Positions 27,901 to 36,873 of a stretch of DNA of 64,000 nt are shown here, in pieces. Below the pieces are notes generated by a model. The model made no database searches. It saw only the letters and a program-made list of their open reading frames with translations, and was not told the DNA's origin. The stretch covers positions 818,335 through 882,334 of the forward strand of contig OX638326.1 in NCBI GenBank assembly GCA_951812775.1. Reading direction: 5' to 3'. The stretch comes from an uncultured Alphaproteobacteria bacterium (GTDB lineage Bacteria > Pseudomonadota > Alphaproteobacteria > MPNO01 > UBA2964). Each line of letters begins with the position of its first letter. The stretch's first letter is position 1. The translations under genes were made by a program, and so were the position numbers.

Positions 27901-29159
27901 TTGAACATCGCTTCCGCAGTCTCAGGCGTTGGCGGTTCACCAGGGCGCATGACCCGATAAATATCCATCAGGGCTTCATTGCGCGAACTGTTTTTATCAA
28001 CCGCGAGTGTATTCCGGATATAGGGACCAACGGTCAAATGGTCGATCACGAGAACCGGTAATTCCTTAATACCGTTTTCAGCAAGCAGTTCGAGATTTTC
28101 TTCTGTAATCTCGTCGCCGCCTTCAACAAAAACCTCACCGGTTTTCTCGTTGATGATGTCTTCCGCAATATATTGGCCGATCAACTCTTCATTCGAGATA
28201 AGTTGATCTTTAAGCCCATCTGCCTTGAGTTTATTTGCGGTCCGAGGCGTAACCCGGGTGCCCGCTTCAACCATGACCTTACTGCCCTTGGCATTGATCA
28301 AGTCGTTAATAATCTTGACGCCACCCTGATAGGCCTCGGGATCAAACGGTGTTTTCCAGGCATCCTTGGTCTTGGTGTAAATTTTGGTCTGGTAGAACTC
28401 GCCGAAGATTTCTTCGGACGACATCCCGCTCGCATCATCTGGCGACAGAATTTGACCTTCTGCAGCGAGTTCTGCGCGCTTTTCTTCCGTCGCCATGGAA
28501 TCCAGAGCCATCATCAATGTCGTCACCGGCAATTTACGACGGCGATCAATACGGACATAAACGAGGTCCTTGGCATCGAATTCAAAATCAAGCCATGACC
28601 CGCGATAAGGAATAATTCGGGCGGCAAAAAGAAATTTCCCCGATGAATGGGTCTTACCCTTATCGTGATCGTAAAACACACCTGGTGAACGATGCATCTG
28701 GGATACAATGACCCGCTCGGTACCATTAATTACAAAAGTACCATTGTCGGTCATGAGTGGCAGGTCGCCCATATAGACGTCCTGCTCTTTAATATCGCGA
28801 ACCGACCGGGCACCGGTCTCTTCATCAATATCAAAAACAACAAGCCGCAGAGTCAGCTTCAAAGGCGCCGCAAAGGTGACACCGCGTTGCTGACATTCCT
28901 CAACGTCATATTTAGGCGTTTCGAGTTCGAACTTTACGAACTCAAGCGTACCGTTTTCCGAAAAATCCTTTATCGGAAAGACAGATTCAAAAACTGCCTG
29001 TAGACCAGAACTCGTGCGTTCCGCAGTCGGCACGTTGATCTGAAGAAAATTGTCATAAGACGCCTTTTGAACCTCGATTAGGTTTGGCATCGCAGTGGCT
29101 TCATGAAGCCTGCCAAAACTTTTGCGAATACGTTTGCGCTGAGTGAACGACTTGGCCAT
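24984..29159 (-). CDS. rpoB: RNA polymerase beta subunit
   Basis: Forms the active-site cleft with beta'. The rifampicin region reads [20 protein letters not shown] followed by LSALGPGG, with the classic Asp, His and Ser positions wild type. The C-terminal region [20 protein letters not shown] is canonical. 1391 residues, normal for alphaproteobacteria. Located after rplL with a hairpin-containing gap of 159 bases. Confidence 0.99.
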   Translation of the reverse strand: MAKSFTQRKRIRKSFGRLHEATAMPNLIEVQKASYDNFLQINVPTAERTSSGLQAVFESVFPIKDFSENGTLEFVKFELETPKYDVEECQQRGVTFAAPLKLTLRLVVFDIDEETGARSVRDIKEQDVYMGDLPLMTDNGTFVINGTERVIVSQMHRSPGVFYDHDKGKTHSSGKFLFAARIIPYRGSWLDFEFDAKDLVYVRIDRRRKLPVTTLMMALDSMATEEKRAELAAEGQILSPDDASGMSSEEIFGEFYQTKIYTKTKDAWKTPFDPEAYQGGVKIINDLINAKGSKVMVEAGTRVTPRTANKLKADGLKDQLISNEELIGQYIAEDIINEKTGEVFVEGGDEITEENLELLAENGIKELPVLVIDHLTVGPYIRNTLAVDKNSSRNEALMDIYRVMRPGEPPTPETAEAMFNSLFFDSERYDLSAVGRVKMNARLELETEDTLRVLRKDDILAVIKLLVRLKDGHGDIDDIDHLGNRRVRSVGELMENQYRIGLLRMERAIRERMSSVELDSVMPQDLINAKPAAAAVREFFGSSQLSQFMDQTNPLSEITHKRRLSALGPGGLTRERAGFEVRDVHPTHYGRICPIETPEGPNIGLINSLATYARVNQYGFIETPYRVVDKGKVTDEVQYLSAIEEGRYTVAQANAELDRSGKFVEDLVSCRVNGDFAMSLREDIDFIDVSPKQLVSVASALIPFLENDDANRALMGSNMMRQAVPLVRAEAPLVGTGMEEAVARGSGATIVAKRTGVVDQVDATRIVVRATGDGEAASGGVDIYNLRKFQRSNQNTCINQRPLVKVGDQLVAGDIIADGPSTELGELALGKNVLVAFMAWHGYNFEDSILISERIARDDVFTSIHIEEFEVMARDTKLGQEEVTRDIPNVGEEALKNLDEAGIVYIGAEVEPGDVLVGKVTPKGESPMTPEEKLLRAIFGEKASDVRDTSMRLPPGVAGTVVEVRVFSRRGVDKDERALAIEREEIERLAKDRDDELAILERSFSQNLKDLLLNQTVVSGPKGAKEGGRITQQVLDDYNPRQLAQFVVKNDKVMGTLEAVRKQFEDSENRLQARFDDKVDKVQGGDELPPGVMKMVKVFVAVKRKLQPGDKMAGRHGNKGVISKIVPMEDMPYREDGTPVDVVLNPLGVPSRMNVGQILETHLGWASSGLGRQIGNMLDMIVQDGKLDKLHGQLKEVYGKEVYDEDIAKLSDDEVLELGSNLRKGVPMATPVFDGAREDDINDMLSKASLETSGQVTLFDGRTGEMFDHKVTVGYIYMLKLHHLVDDKIHARSIGPYSLVTQQPLGGKAQFGGQRFGEMEVWALEAYGAAYTLQEMLTVKSDDVSGRTKVYEAIVRGDDTFEAGIPESFNVLVKELKSLGLNVELNRNETA

Positions 29160-29249
29160 TTAAACCTCTTAACCGCTAGGGGCGATCACATACGCCGGAC
29201 ACCACACCAACTTCATGCTGGTGAGGCTCCGCCGAAATAAACATAAACC

Positions 29250-29286
29250 CCGGCACTGCGGTATGACGCGCATACCGCAGTGCCGG
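29250..29286 (-). promoter_or_regulatory. Perfect 16-bp hairpin between rplL and rpoB
   Basis: On the minus strand CCGGCACTGCGGTATG and its exact complement flank the loop CGCGT. The U-rich tract GGTTTATGTTTATTT follows. In E. coli the same intergenic position has an attenuator and an RNase III site that lower rpoBC output relative to L7/L12. A similar role is inferred here. Confidence 0.75.
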
Positions 29287-29318
29287 AAATCAACTTGTAA
29301 CGCAACTGTAGCAACAGC

Positions 29319-29696
29319 CTATTTGAGCTCGACTGTTGCGCCAGCTTCTTCGAGCTTCGCTTTGATCTCGTCTGCTTCGTCCTTGGTAGCGCCTTCTTTA
29401 ACAGCGCTGGGAACGCCTTCAACCAGATCTTTCGCTTCTTTGAGGCCGAGACCTGTAATGCCGCGAACTTCCTTAATGACGTTGATTTTCTTGTCACCAA
29501 AACCGGTAAGCATAACGTCAAATGCGTCTTTGTCTTCTGCGGCACCGGCGGCTTCACCAGCAGCAGCAGCCGCGACTGCAACAGGTGCAGCAGCTGACAC
29601 GCCCCATTTTTCTTCGAGCATCTTGCTCAGTTCTGCCGCTTCAAGAACGGTCAACGCTGACAGATCATCGACAATTTTTTCAAGATCGGTAGCCAT
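29319..29696 (-). CDS. rplL: 50S ribosomal protein L7/L12
   Basis: Stalk protein that recruits translational GTPases. The 125-residue product has the N-terminal dimerisation helix pair, an Ala/Gly-rich hinge (about residues 40-55) and the C-terminal domain with [20 protein letters not shown]. It lies 54 bases after rplJ. Confidence 0.98.
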   Translation of the reverse strand: MATDLEKIVDDLSALTVLEAAELSKMLEEKWGVSAAAPVAVAAAAAGEAAGAAEDKDAFDVMLTGFGDKKINVIKEVRGITGLGLKEAKDLVEGVPSAVKEGATKDEADEIKAKLEEAGATVELK

Positions 29697-29750
29697 TATA
29701 TTCTCCTAAGTATCTTTGTGTTTCTGTAACTAAATTTCGGGTTAACCGGC

Positions 29751-30269
29751 TTAAGCTGCCTCGTCTTGCGACGCTTTCGCCTGAACAACACGAGCAAGTT
29801 GACCAGCGGGTGCCTGAACAACGCCTGCAATTCTTGTCGCAGGTGTATTCAGCATGCCAAGGATCTTGCCGCGCAATGTGTCAAGTGACGGAAGTTTCGC
29901 GAGGGTTTTAATCTCCGCCGTATCCATGGCGTTTTCGAACAACCCGCCGCCAATGATCTCGAGTTTTTCATTATCATCAGCAAACTCAACGGCAACCTTC
30001 GCTGCAGCAACCGGATCCTCCGAAAAGGCAATCGCGGTCGGTCCAGCAAACATCTCCGTAAGATGTTCGAACTTAGTGCCCTTAAGGGCGAGACGCGTCA
30101 GTCGGTTTTTTGTGACTTTAAAACTGGCCCCCGACTCGCGCATACGACGACGTAGATCGGTCGATTCCGCAACTGTCAGCCCGCTTGGGCGGGTGACAAC
30201 AACGAGATTAGCCGATCCGAAGATGCCGTTGAGCGAAGCAACCAGCTCTTCTTTCTGCATTCGGTCCAC
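29751..30269 (-). CDS. rplJ: 50S ribosomal protein L10
   Basis: Base of the L7/L12 stalk and, bound to L12, repressor of its own operon. The start is GTG 30267-30269 ((fM)DRMQKEELVASLNGIFGSA), with AGGAG seven to eight bases upstream. In-frame codons further upstream form the untranslated leader. 172 residues, with an Ala-rich C-terminal helix that would hold L12 dimers. Confidence 0.97.
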   Translation of the reverse strand: MDRMQKEELVASLNGIFGSANLVVVTRPSGLTVAESTDLRRRMRESGASFKVTKNRLTRLALKGTKFEHLTEMFAGPTAIAFSEDPVAAAKVAVEFADDNEKLEIIGGGLFENAMDTAEIKTLAKLPSLDTLRGKILGMLNTPATRIAGVVQAPAGQLARVVQAKASQDEAA

Positions 30270-30560
30270 GCAAATTCTCCTTGCGTTTGTCTCGACGCCT
30301 GACTGTAGACGCCGAACCCGTTTACACTTGGTCCCACCAGCGAATCCGATGGGTCCGAATCGCCTGTCCCAGAAGCTCAAGTCACATCCCGCAACACCCC
30401 TTGGGTGATACAGAAACGCTTGCACCCCCGTCTGTACAGGCGGGTCAATTCCCGCTTTACCCTGGTCAGCCATTAAACAGCGGCTTTCCAGATTCCTGTA
30501 GTCTCGGACAGGTCGGAACCGGCGATACGCTCCGGCTCCTTACGCAACTAACGCCTTAGC
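30270..30560 (-). ncRNA. Probable ribosomal protein L10 leader (autoregulatory 5' UTR)
   Basis: The rplA-rplJ gap is 326 bases and holds no gene. On the minus strand the segment at 30495-30512 reads CCTGTCCGAGACTACAGG, a short stem with a GA-containing bulge like the L10 leader of alphaproteobacteria as I remember it. In this role an L10-L12 complex binds the leader and represses rplJ-rplL translation. The outer boundaries and the promoter are not resolved. Confidence 0.65.
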
Positions 30561-30595
30561 TAAGCCAAAACGGTAGAATTCTTCTCCGCTCTTGC

Positions 30596-31294
30596 TTATT
30601 CAGCGAGAGCGCTTGGTATATCCAGCGTGATACCGGGGCCCATAGTCGAGCTCAACGAAATCCGCTTTATATAAGTTCCTTTGGCACCACTCGGTCGCGC
30701 CTTATTCACGGCACCGACAAGTGTACGAACATTTTCGAGCAGGGCTTCTTCACTAAAGCTGGCCTTGCCAACGCCGGCATGAACGATTCCGGCTTTCTCA
30801 ACCCGGTATTCAACCTGTCCGCCTTTGGCGCTCTTGATGGCCGTAGCAACATCTTGCGTAATCGAACCCAGTTTAGGGTTAGGCATCATGCCGCGGGGGC
30901 CGAGAATTTTACCCAGCTTACCAACAACCGGCATCATATCCGGCGTCGCGATGCAGCGATCAAAATCAATATCGCCTTTTTGCACCTGTTCGGCTAAATC
31001 GTCGGCGCCGACAACATCTGCGCCGGCAGCCTTAGCTTCATCCGCCTTATCACCTTTGGCGAAGACACCGACCCGAATAGATTTGCCGGTACCATTTGGC
31101 AGATCAATCACGCCACGAACATTCTGATCCGCATGCCGCGGGTCAACGCTCAAATTCATCGATAGCTCAATTGTTTCATCGAACTTCGCCTTAGCGTTCT
31201 CTTTAACCAGCTTTACCGCTTCGGCAATTTCATATTGCTTATCTTTGTCGATGGCATCCATCGCCGCCGTCATACGTTTTCCTGATCTAGCCAT
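30596..31294 (-). CDS. rplA: 50S ribosomal protein L1
   Basis: L1-stalk protein that moves E-site tRNA and represses the rplK-rplA mRNA. 232 residues, with the family stretch [17 protein letters not shown]. Starts two bases after the rplK stop codon, so the two are translated together. Confidence 0.98.
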   Translation of the reverse strand: MARSGKRMTAAMDAIDKDKQYEIAEAVKLVKENAKAKFDETIELSMNLSVDPRHADQNVRGVIDLPNGTGKSIRVGVFAKGDKADEAKAAGADVVGADDLAEQVQKGDIDFDRCIATPDMMPVVGKLGKILGPRGMMPNPKLGSITQDVATAIKSAKGGQVEYRVEKAGIVHAGVGKASFSEEALLENVRTLVGAVNKARPSGAKGTYIKRISLSSTMGPGITLDIPSALAE

Positions 31295-31296
31295 CT

Positions 31297-31728
31297 CTAG
31301 ACCCCCGTTACCTGAATGCCCATCGAGCGCGCGGTCCCCGCAAGGATTTTCGTCGCTGCATCGACATCATTCGAATTAAGATCATTCTTTTTCTGCTCTG
31401 CGATTTCACGCAACTGATCCATCGAGACCGAACCAACCACCTCGCGTCCCGGTTCCTGCGAACCTTTGGGTAGCTTCGCCGCTTTCTTAATAAAGTAAGA
31501 AGCGGGCGGGCTCTTTGTCTCAAATGAGAAAGAGCGATCTGCATAAACGGTTATAATCGTCGGGATCGGCACTCCCTGCTCGCCACCTTGAGTGTGAGCA
31601 TTAAATGCCTTGCAGAATTCCATAATATTCAGCCCTGCCTGACCGAGCGCCGGGCCAATTGGCGGCGACGGATTTGCCTGACCTGCAGGAACCTGCAGTT
31701 TTATGTAACTATCAATCTTCTTTGCCAT
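31297..31728 (-). CDS. rplK: 50S ribosomal protein L11
   Basis: Binds the GTPase-associated centre of 23S rRNA and is needed for RelA activation. The 143-residue product starts [20 protein letters not shown], includes [20 protein letters not shown] and ends with [13 protein letters not shown] probable L1-binding site lies in its leader. Confidence 0.98.
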   Translation of the reverse strand: MAKKIDSYIKLQVPAGQANPSPPIGPALGQAGLNIMEFCKAFNAHTQGGEQGVPIPTIITVYADRSFSFETKSPPASYFIKKAAKLPKGSQEPGREVVGSVSMDQLREIAEQKKNDLNSNDVDAATKILAGTARSMGIQVTGV

Positions 31729-31754
31729 TTTATCCTCAGTCCTTTGCCTAAGGG

Positions 31755-31784
31755 CGCGGTACGACTATGGCCAGCCTCCCGCAC
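31755..31784 (-). promoter_or_regulatory. Probable L1-binding site in the rplK leader
   Basis: In the 90-base nusG-rplK gap the minus strand reads GTGCGGGAGGCTGG, followed about ten bases later by ACCGC. GCGG can pair with CCGC, leaving GGAGG-type internal bases. This resembles the L1 target in L11-operon leaders, which mimics the L1 site of 23S rRNA. Identified by eye only. Confidence 0.45.
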
Positions 31785-31818
31785 GGTTATGCCGAAAATT
31801 CGGCCTTCAATCACAAAT

Positions 31819-32349
31819 CTAGAGTTTCTCGACCTGTGAATACTCCAACTCTACCGGGGTGGCGCGACCAAAAATAGAAACCGCGACCTTCAACCGGGCC
31901 TTTTCCTCATCAACTTCTTCAACGATTCCGTTGAAGGAGCTAAACGGTCCATCGGCAACCCGCACCTGTTCACCAACATCAAAGGTGATCAACGGTTTCG
32001 GACGCTCGATACCTTCAGCGACCTGATGCATAATCCGGTCAGCTTCCCCCTGGCTTATCGGGCTTGGTTTGCCCCCTCCACCAAGGAAACCAGTCACCTT
32101 TGGTGTGTTCTTCACCAGATGCCAGCTTTCATCCGTCATTTCCATTTTGGCCAAAACATAGCCCGGGAAAAACTTCCGTTCGGAACTAACCTTGGTCCCA
32201 CGACGTAAATGCACGACCTCTTCTGAAGGGACTTCCACAGCCTCGATCAGATCATCCATACCTTTTTGGACGGCCTGCTCGCGTATGGACTGGGCAACCT
32301 TGTTCTCGAAGCCCGAATAGACGTGTACGACGTACCAGCGCGCAGTCAC
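31819..32349 (-). CDS. nusG: Transcription termination/antitermination factor NusG
   Basis: Binds RNA polymerase and couples it to Rho or to S10. The N-terminal NGN domain shows [19 protein letters not shown] and the C-terminal KOW domain [20 protein letters not shown]. 176 residues. Located three bases after secE, in the standard order secE-nusG-rplK. Confidence 0.98.
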   Translation of the reverse strand: MTARWYVVHVYSGFENKVAQSIREQAVQKGMDDLIEAVEVPSEEVVHLRRGTKVSSERKFFPGYVLAKMEMTDESWHLVKNTPKVTGFLGGGGKPSPISQGEADRIMHQVAEGIERPKPLITFDVGEQVRVADGPFSSFNGIVEEVDEEKARLKVAVSIFGRATPVELEYSQVEKL

Positions 32350-32352
32350 TAA

Positions 32353-32550
32353 TTAACCTCCAAAACCAAGAACAAGCTTGACGAGAACCGCCAATGCTTG
32401 GTCGACAAAAAAGAAAAACGTCGCGGTCAGGATGACAAAGATAAACACCATCACCGTCGATACAGTTGTCTCCTTGCGGGTGGGCCAGGTGACTTTCGCC
32501 ACTTCGCGCCGAACCTGCTGAACGAACTCCATTGGATTGGTTTTCGCCAT
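32353..32550 (-). CDS. secE: Preprotein translocase subunit SecE
   Basis: Small clamp subunit of the SecYEG channel. The 65-residue short form has the amphipathic segment EVAKVTWPTRKETTVSTVMV and one transmembrane helix after it. Located between tRNA-Trp and nusG. Confidence 0.97.
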   Translation of the reverse strand: MAKTNPMEFVQQVRREVAKVTWPTRKETTVSTVMVFIFVILTATFFFFVDQALAVLVKLVLGFGG

Positions 32551-32612
32551 TTTACTTACCGTTTAGACAGTTCATCGATTTGCATCGCATACGAAAGAGC
32601 CGAATAGATCAC

Positions 32613-32688
32613 TGGCAGGAGTGGAGGGACTCGAACCCACAACCCCCGGTTTTGGAGACCGGTGCTCTGCCAATTGAGCTACACTCCT
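32613..32688 (-). tRNA. tRNA-Trp (anticodon CCA)
   Basis: A 76-base cloverleaf on the minus strand with acceptor AGGAGTG/CACTCCT, D-arm TAGCTCAATTGGCAGAGCA, anticodon stem-loop CCGGTCTCCAAAACCGG (CCA anticodon) and T-arm GGGTTCGAGTCCC. The 3' CCA is encoded. It lies directly before secE, a conserved placement. Confidence 0.97.
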
Positions 32689-32751
32689 CCCCACAACCCC
32701 GTCTTGCCCGAAAGCAACCGACGATGCTGTAATCTATGCGACACTGTCGCT

Positions 32752-32830
32752 CCACGTTGATCATTTCTCTTAAACAACGTGGATTTCACCGTCTTGTTTT
32801 TCCATATACAGGCGGAAATCTATGCCTGTA
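32752..32830. repeat. Two inverted repeats after tuf2
   Basis: Between tuf2 and tRNA-Trp there are two small dyads: CCACGTTG/CAACGTGG at 32752-32782 and TACAGGC/GCCTGTA at 32807-32830. The second begins only four bases after the tuf2 stop codon. Neither is followed by a T-run on the minus strand. They may protect or process the tuf2 3' end before tRNA-Trp. Confidence 0.45.
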
Positions 32831-32833
32831 CCC

Positions 32834-34024
32834 TTAAGCCTTAATAGAAGCGACGACGCCGGCACCGACGGTGCGTCCGCCTTCACGGATCGCAAACCGA
32901 AGACCATCATCCATCGCAATTGGCTGGATCAACGTCACTTCCATCGTGATGTTATCTCCAGGCATCACCATCTCTGTCCCTTCAGGAAGAACAACCGAGC
33001 CCGTCACATCCGTCGTACGAAAGTAAAACTGCGGACGGTAGTTCGAGAAAAACGGTGTATGACGACCGCCCTCTTCCTTCGTCAGAATATAAGCCTCTGC
33101 CATGAACTGCGTATGCGGCGTAATCGAGCCAGGCTGTGCAAGCACCTGACCACGCTCAACATCTTCACGGTCAATACCACGAAGCAGACAACCAACATTG
33201 TCACCAGCCTCGCCACTGTCCAGAAGCTTACGGAACATCTCAACGCCCGTAACAACCGTCTTCTCAGTGTCCTTCAGACCAACAATCTCAACTTCGTCGC
33301 CAACGTTCACAATACCGCGCTCAACACGCCCCGTCACAACCGTCCCACGTCCCGAGATTGAGAACACATCCTCAATCGGCATCAGGAACGGAAGATCCTT
33401 CGGACGGTCAGGCTGCGGAATATACTCATCAACCGCCGCCATCAGCGCCATAATCGCGTCTTTACCCGTCGCCGCATCGCCATCTTCCAAAGCACCAAGA
33501 GCCGTACCCGAAACAATCGGAATATCATCCCCAGGAAACTCGTAAGAGCTCAGAAGCTCACGGATCTCAAGCTCAACAAGCTCAAGAAGCTCAGGATCAT
33601 CAACCTGATCAACCTTGTTCATGAACACAACAATCGCCGGAACACCAACCTGACGCGCAAGAAGAATATGCTCGCGGGTCTGAGGCATCGGGCCATCCGC
33701 TGCACTCACAACCAGGATAGCGCCATCCATCTGCGCTGCGCCGGTGATCATGTTCTTCACATAGTCAGCATGGCCAGGGCAGTCCACATGTGCGTAGTGA
33801 CGGCCTTCCGTCTCATACTCAACATGCGCCGTCGCAATCGTGATACCACGCTCCTTCTCTTCTGGAGCCTTATCAATCTGGTCGTACGCCGTGAAATCGG
33901 CGCCGCCACCTTCGGCCAAAACCTTCGTGATCGCTGCCGTCAATGTCGTCTTGCCATGGTCAACGTGACCAATCGTGCCGATGTTGCAATGCGGCTTCGT
34001 ACGCTCAAACTTCTCCTTAGCCAT
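32834..34024 (-). CDS. tuf: Elongation factor Tu, copy 2
   Basis: Same 396-residue EF-Tu as at 16175-17365, with the same P-loop, DCPGHADY and NKVD motifs. By reading the two copies side by side, the DNA matches from the ATG to two bases beyond the stop, and sequence diverges immediately outside. It lies between tRNA-Gly and tRNA-Trp, the tufB position of other proteobacteria, and is probably cotranscribed with these tRNAs from the promoter at 34427-34456. Confidence 0.99.
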   Translation of the reverse strand: MAKEKFERTKPHCNIGTIGHVDHGKTTLTAAITKVLAEGGGADFTAYDQIDKAPEEKERGITIATAHVEYETEGRHYAHVDCPGHADYVKNMITGAAQMDGAILVVSAADGPMPQTREHILLARQVGVPAIVVFMNKVDQVDDPELLELVELEIRELLSSYEFPGDDIPIVSGTALGALEDGDAATGKDAIMALMAAVDEYIPQPDRPKDLPFLMPIEDVFSISGRGTVVTGRVERGIVNVGDEVEIVGLKDTEKTVVTGVEMFRKLLDSGEAGDNVGCLLRGIDREDVERGQVLAQPGSITPHTQFMAEAYILTKEEGGRHTPFFSNYRPQFYFRTTDVTGSVVLPEGTEMVMPGDNITMEVTLIQPIAMDDGLRFAIREGGRTVGAGVVASIKA

Positions 34025-34113
34025 CGTATTATCCCTTATCTATCTTGGCCGTCGTGCCTACGTTAAATCATTACGGTGAACAGTTTTTTCAAGAACACGG
34101 CTTAATCCAGAGC

Positions 34114-34187
34114 TGGAGCGGGCGGAGGGAATCGAACCCTCGTAACCAGCTTGGAAGGCTGGGGCTCTACCATTGAGCTACGCCCGC
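34114..34187 (-). tRNA. tRNA-Gly (anticodon TCC)
   Basis: A 74-base cloverleaf on the minus strand: acceptor GCGGGCG/CGCCCGC, anticodon stem-loop CCAGCCTTCCAAGCTGG (TCC anticodon), T-arm GGGTTCGATTCCC and encoded CCA. It lies between tRNA-Tyr and tuf2. Confidence 0.97.
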
Positions 34188-34305
34188 ATAAAAAACCGAT
34201 ATGTTCAATCAATCTCTATTCAACCAAACTCTCTTTTCCAAAAAACTTAACCAAACCCTTACAAACCGCCATCTTCCGGTACGCACATCCCCAAAACCAT
34301 CTGGA

Positions 34306-34391
34306 TGGTGGAGGGGGTTGGATTCGAACCAACGTAGGCGTAAGCCAACGGGTTTACAGCCCGTCCCCTTTAGCCACTCGGGCACCCCTCC
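34306..34391 (-). tRNA. tRNA-Tyr (anticodon GTA)
   Basis: An 86-base type II tRNA on the minus strand with acceptor GGAGGGG/CCCCTCC, anticodon stem-loop ACGGGCTGTAAACCCGT (GTA anticodon), a long variable arm and encoded CCA. First RNA of the tRNA-Tyr-Gly-tuf2-Trp transcript. Confidence 0.97.
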
Positions 34392-34426
34392 TGGTTCCAA
34401 TCCAGTCAGATGGAAGAATTAGCGAG

Positions 34427-34456
34427 CAAATACGGGAATTTAGGTTCGCTTGTCAA
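34427..34456 (-). promoter_or_regulatory. Probable promoter of the tRNA-Tyr/tRNA-Gly/tuf2 transcript
   Basis: On the minus strand a perfect TTGACA is followed after 18 bases by TATTTG (or after 17 by GTATTT). It sits about 36 bases upstream of tRNA-Tyr, the right distance for a stable-RNA promoter. The -10 match is weak. Confidence 0.55.
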
Positions 34457-34586
34457 TGTCCTAAATGAGCCAAACACAAAAGACCCCTGCCCATTGTTTC
34501 ACATTGGCGAGCGGGAGGTTTGCTTTTTCTTTCAATTGCGGCGCAATATAGAAGGGTAAATCTATAAGTGCAAGGAGAACAAAGAC

Positions 34587-35372
34587 ATGGCCGGAGGCCG
34601 CTCGCGACGCCGAAAAAGTCCCCGGAATTCAGGAAATTCGCAAGAAATGTGGATATACGGCCACCATGCTGTTTTCGCCGCTTTAAAAAACTCCGACCGA
34701 ATGGCCAAGCGCATTCTCCATTTGCGGGACTCATTACCGGAAAATGAGCCGCTTCCTACGGAAATAGATATAGATCCTGAGATCGTCTCTCGAGACCAGC
34801 TAGAAGCCGTTTTGCCGCCCGGTGCGGTTCATCAGGGTATGGCTGCTTTGATGAGCCCTCTACCAACGATTGCGGTAGAAGATATATGTGCAGCAGCGGA
34901 AAACCAGGAAAAGGCCCTGGTTGTTATTCTCGACCGGGTATCCGATCCGCAAAATATTGGTGCAATTATCAGGTCAGCAGCTGTTTTTGGGGCGATGGCC
35001 GTAATCATTCAGGACAGAAACGCCCCTCAGATAACAGGCGTTATTGCAAAAGCCGCATCAGGGTGGATTGAACAGGTCCCCCTCGTTCGGGTCACGAACC
35101 TGTCACGGGCGATCGAAACCCTCAAAAACAGCAATTTTTGGTGCATCGGCCTTGATTCAGAAGCGCCGGGCGACATGCAAGAAATCAATCAACCTTCACA
35201 TACGGCGCTGGTGCTAGGCGCTGAGGGCGCCGGATTACGGCGTTTGGTAAGGGAAAATTGCGATGAATTGGTCCGGATCGAAGGATCTGGCGGCATTGCC
35301 AGTCTGAATGTATCCAATGCTGCTGCCGTCGCGCTCTATGTCCTCAGCCGAGAAAACACCAACCAGATATAA
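34587..35372 (+). CDS. rlmB: TrmH-family 23S rRNA 2'-O-methyltransferase (RlmB type)
   Basis: SPOUT-fold enzyme that would methylate the ribose of G2251 in 23S rRNA. The N-terminal substrate-binding domain carries MWIYGHHAVFAAL. The SPOUT motifs are DPQNIGAIIRSA (motif 1), LVLGAEGAGLRRLVRENCD (motif 2) and SLNVSNAAAVALY (motif 3). 261 residues. AAGGAG lies nine bases upstream of the ATG. Divergent from tRNA-Tyr; three bases separate it from the next gene. RlmB rather than a tRNA methylase is inferred from the N-terminal domain and the location. Confidence 0.92.
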   Translation: MAGGRSRRRKSPRNSGNSQEMWIYGHHAVFAALKNSDRMAKRILHLRDSLPENEPLPTEIDIDPEIVSRDQLEAVLPPGAVHQGMAALMSPLPTIAVEDICAAAENQEKALVVILDRVSDPQNIGAIIRSAAVFGAMAVIIQDRNAPQITGVIAKAASGWIEQVPLVRVTNLSRAIETLKNSNFWCIGLDSEAPGDMQEINQPSHTALVLGAEGAGLRRLVRENCDELVRIEGSGGIASLNVSNAAAVALYVLSRENTNQI

Positions 35373-35375
35373 GAA

Positions 35376-36866
35376 ATGCCGTTTTCCACCTACCTCGCCC
35401 AGTTGCTGAGTGATTTTGAACTCGCGGTGAGTCAATCCGGCGTTGGCCGAACCCAAGCTGGAAACATACTGCAGCTGGCACTGGCCGATATTCAAAAGAA
35501 CGACCTGGATGCAGCGGAAAGCAGCCTGAAAAATTTTAACGGCCAATTGCCTGCCGCCGGTCTTGTAATGCTGGGCATAATTGCTGGACTACGACGAGAC
35601 CAGGAAGTCTGCACAACCTGCTTTACGGAAGCTGTTGAAGACACAGAGGCCGAGTTTGATGTTCTTTGCCTTGCCGGGGACTTCGCACGTCATTTTGATT
35701 TTCCCGAAATCGCCTTCAAAGCGTATGACCGCGCAATTGAGATCGCGCCACATGCTAGCCACGCTCATCTACGCCGGGGACAGGCCTATTCAGAAACAGG
35801 AGATGTTACAGCAGCAATTGACGATTTAAGGCGCGCGACGCTGCTCCAACCCAACCTATGTAAAGCGCACACGGCCCTCGGTGACGAATATCGCTCCGCT
35901 AATATGACCGATGCTGCCTATAAAAGTTATCAAACAGCCCTTGAAATTGATCCCAAAAATGCTGACGCCCAGAGCGGTCTTGATCAGACCTTGGCGATGG
36001 TGGTGCCGCAATGGCATAGCACGATGCTCAATGACACGAACCGGAATCAGGCTTTTGAAAATGCGATTTCAAGTGCGGTGACATCTGGTTGCACAGTCCT
36101 CGATCTCGGTACCGGCACCGGACTCCTTTCGATGATGGCTGCCCACGCGGGCGCTGCACATGTAACAGGCTGCGAGTCGGTTGGTATTCTTGCGGACACT
36201 GCTGAAAGGATCGTGCGGCAAAATGGCTTTGGTGATCGAATATCGGTCCTTCACAAGCGTTCGCAGGATTTGGTGCCGGGTGAGGACATTCAAGAACCAG
36301 CCAATATTCTCGTAGCTGAAATTGTTGATACAGGGCTTCTCGGCGAAAATATAATCGCATCGATAGCTGATGCAAAAAAGCGACTGTGCAAAGCAGAGGC
36401 AACGATCATTCCGCAAGGCGCCACGGTATATGCCGTCCCGATTGAAAGCGAAGCGCTCTCAAATGAACGAAAGGTAGAGTCAGCAAGCGGATTCGATATT
36501 TCTTTTTTTAATTCTTTGCGGCCCAATATGTATCTGCAAACCGATCTGTCGAAATATCAGTGGCAAATGCTGAGCAACCCTGTTCAGGTTTTCGATTTTG
36601 ATTTCACGCAGGATATTCCTGAAGCGCATGAAGAAAGTTATCGCGTGACCCCTCATACCGATGGCGTCGCGCACGGGATCGCATTCTGGTTTGATCTGCA
36701 TCTAAATTCGGAGATTACCCTGTCCACGTCACCCGTCGCACCACCGACCCACTGGCACCAGGCGGTCTATATTTTTTCCAACCCGCCAGAAATCAAGCAG
36801 AACGAACCGATACGACTCAACGCATCACACACTGGGAACAAGATCACCCTCATCCTGGAAAGTTGA
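35376..36866 (+). CDS. TPR protein with PRMT7/9-like protein arginine methyltransferase domain
   Basis: The first 205 residues are helical, with TPR-like units such as AYDRAIEIAPHASHAHLRRG and SYQTALEIDPKNADAQSGLD. From about 210 a PRMT-type catalytic region follows: WHSTMLNDTNRNQAFENAI, SAM motif I VLDLGTGTGLL (241-251), ribose-binding Glu267, a double-E-type loop AEIVDTGLLGE (Glu315 and Glu324), then a beta-barrel with HGIAFWFD and a THW motif at 458-460. These are hallmarks of eukaryotic type II/III arginine methyltransferases and are rare in bacteria. It is probably cotranscribed with rlmB (three-base gap), so a ribosomal or RNA-binding substrate is possible. Automatic pipelines may call it an L11 methyltransferase-like TPR protein. 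Confidence 0.82.
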   Translation: MPFSTYLAQLLSDFELAVSQSGVGRTQAGNILQLALADIQKNDLDAAESSLKNFNGQLPAAGLVMLGIIAGLRRDQEVCTTCFTEAVEDTEAEFDVLCLAGDFARHFDFPEIAFKAYDRAIEIAPHASHAHLRRGQAYSETGDVTAAIDDLRRATLLQPNLCKAHTALGDEYRSANMTDAAYKSYQTALEIDPKNADAQSGLDQTLAMVVPQWHSTMLNDTNRNQAFENAISSAVTSGCTVLDLGTGTGLLSMMAAHAGAAHVTGCESVGILADTAERIVRQNGFGDRISVLHKRSQDLVPGEDIQEPANILVAEIVDTGLLGENIIASIADAKKRLCKAEATIIPQGATVYAVPIESEALSNERKVESASGFDISFFNSLRPNMYLQTDLSKYQWQMLSNPVQVFDFDFTQDIPEAHEESYRVTPHTDGVAHGIAFWFDLHLNSEITLSTSPVAPPTHWHQAVYIFSNPPEIKQNEPIRLNASHTGNKITLILES

Positions 36867-36873
36867 CGGAAAC

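Noticed and set aside
24984-29159. Rifampicin-resistance type changes in rpoB and streptomycin-type changes in rpsL
   Set aside because: The key positions are wild type; the Thr in MDQTNPL is common in alphaproteobacteria, and S12 keeps both lysines.
32752-32830. Dyads after tuf2 as rho-independent terminators
   Set aside because: Neither stem is followed by a T-run on the minus strand, and tRNA-Trp and secE downstream probably depend on read-through.
34502-34586. A sigma70 promoter for rlmB (TTGCTT with a CAATATAGA-like -10)
   Set aside because: Spacing to the best -10 is 18 to 21 bases with a weak match, so I did not list it as a feature.
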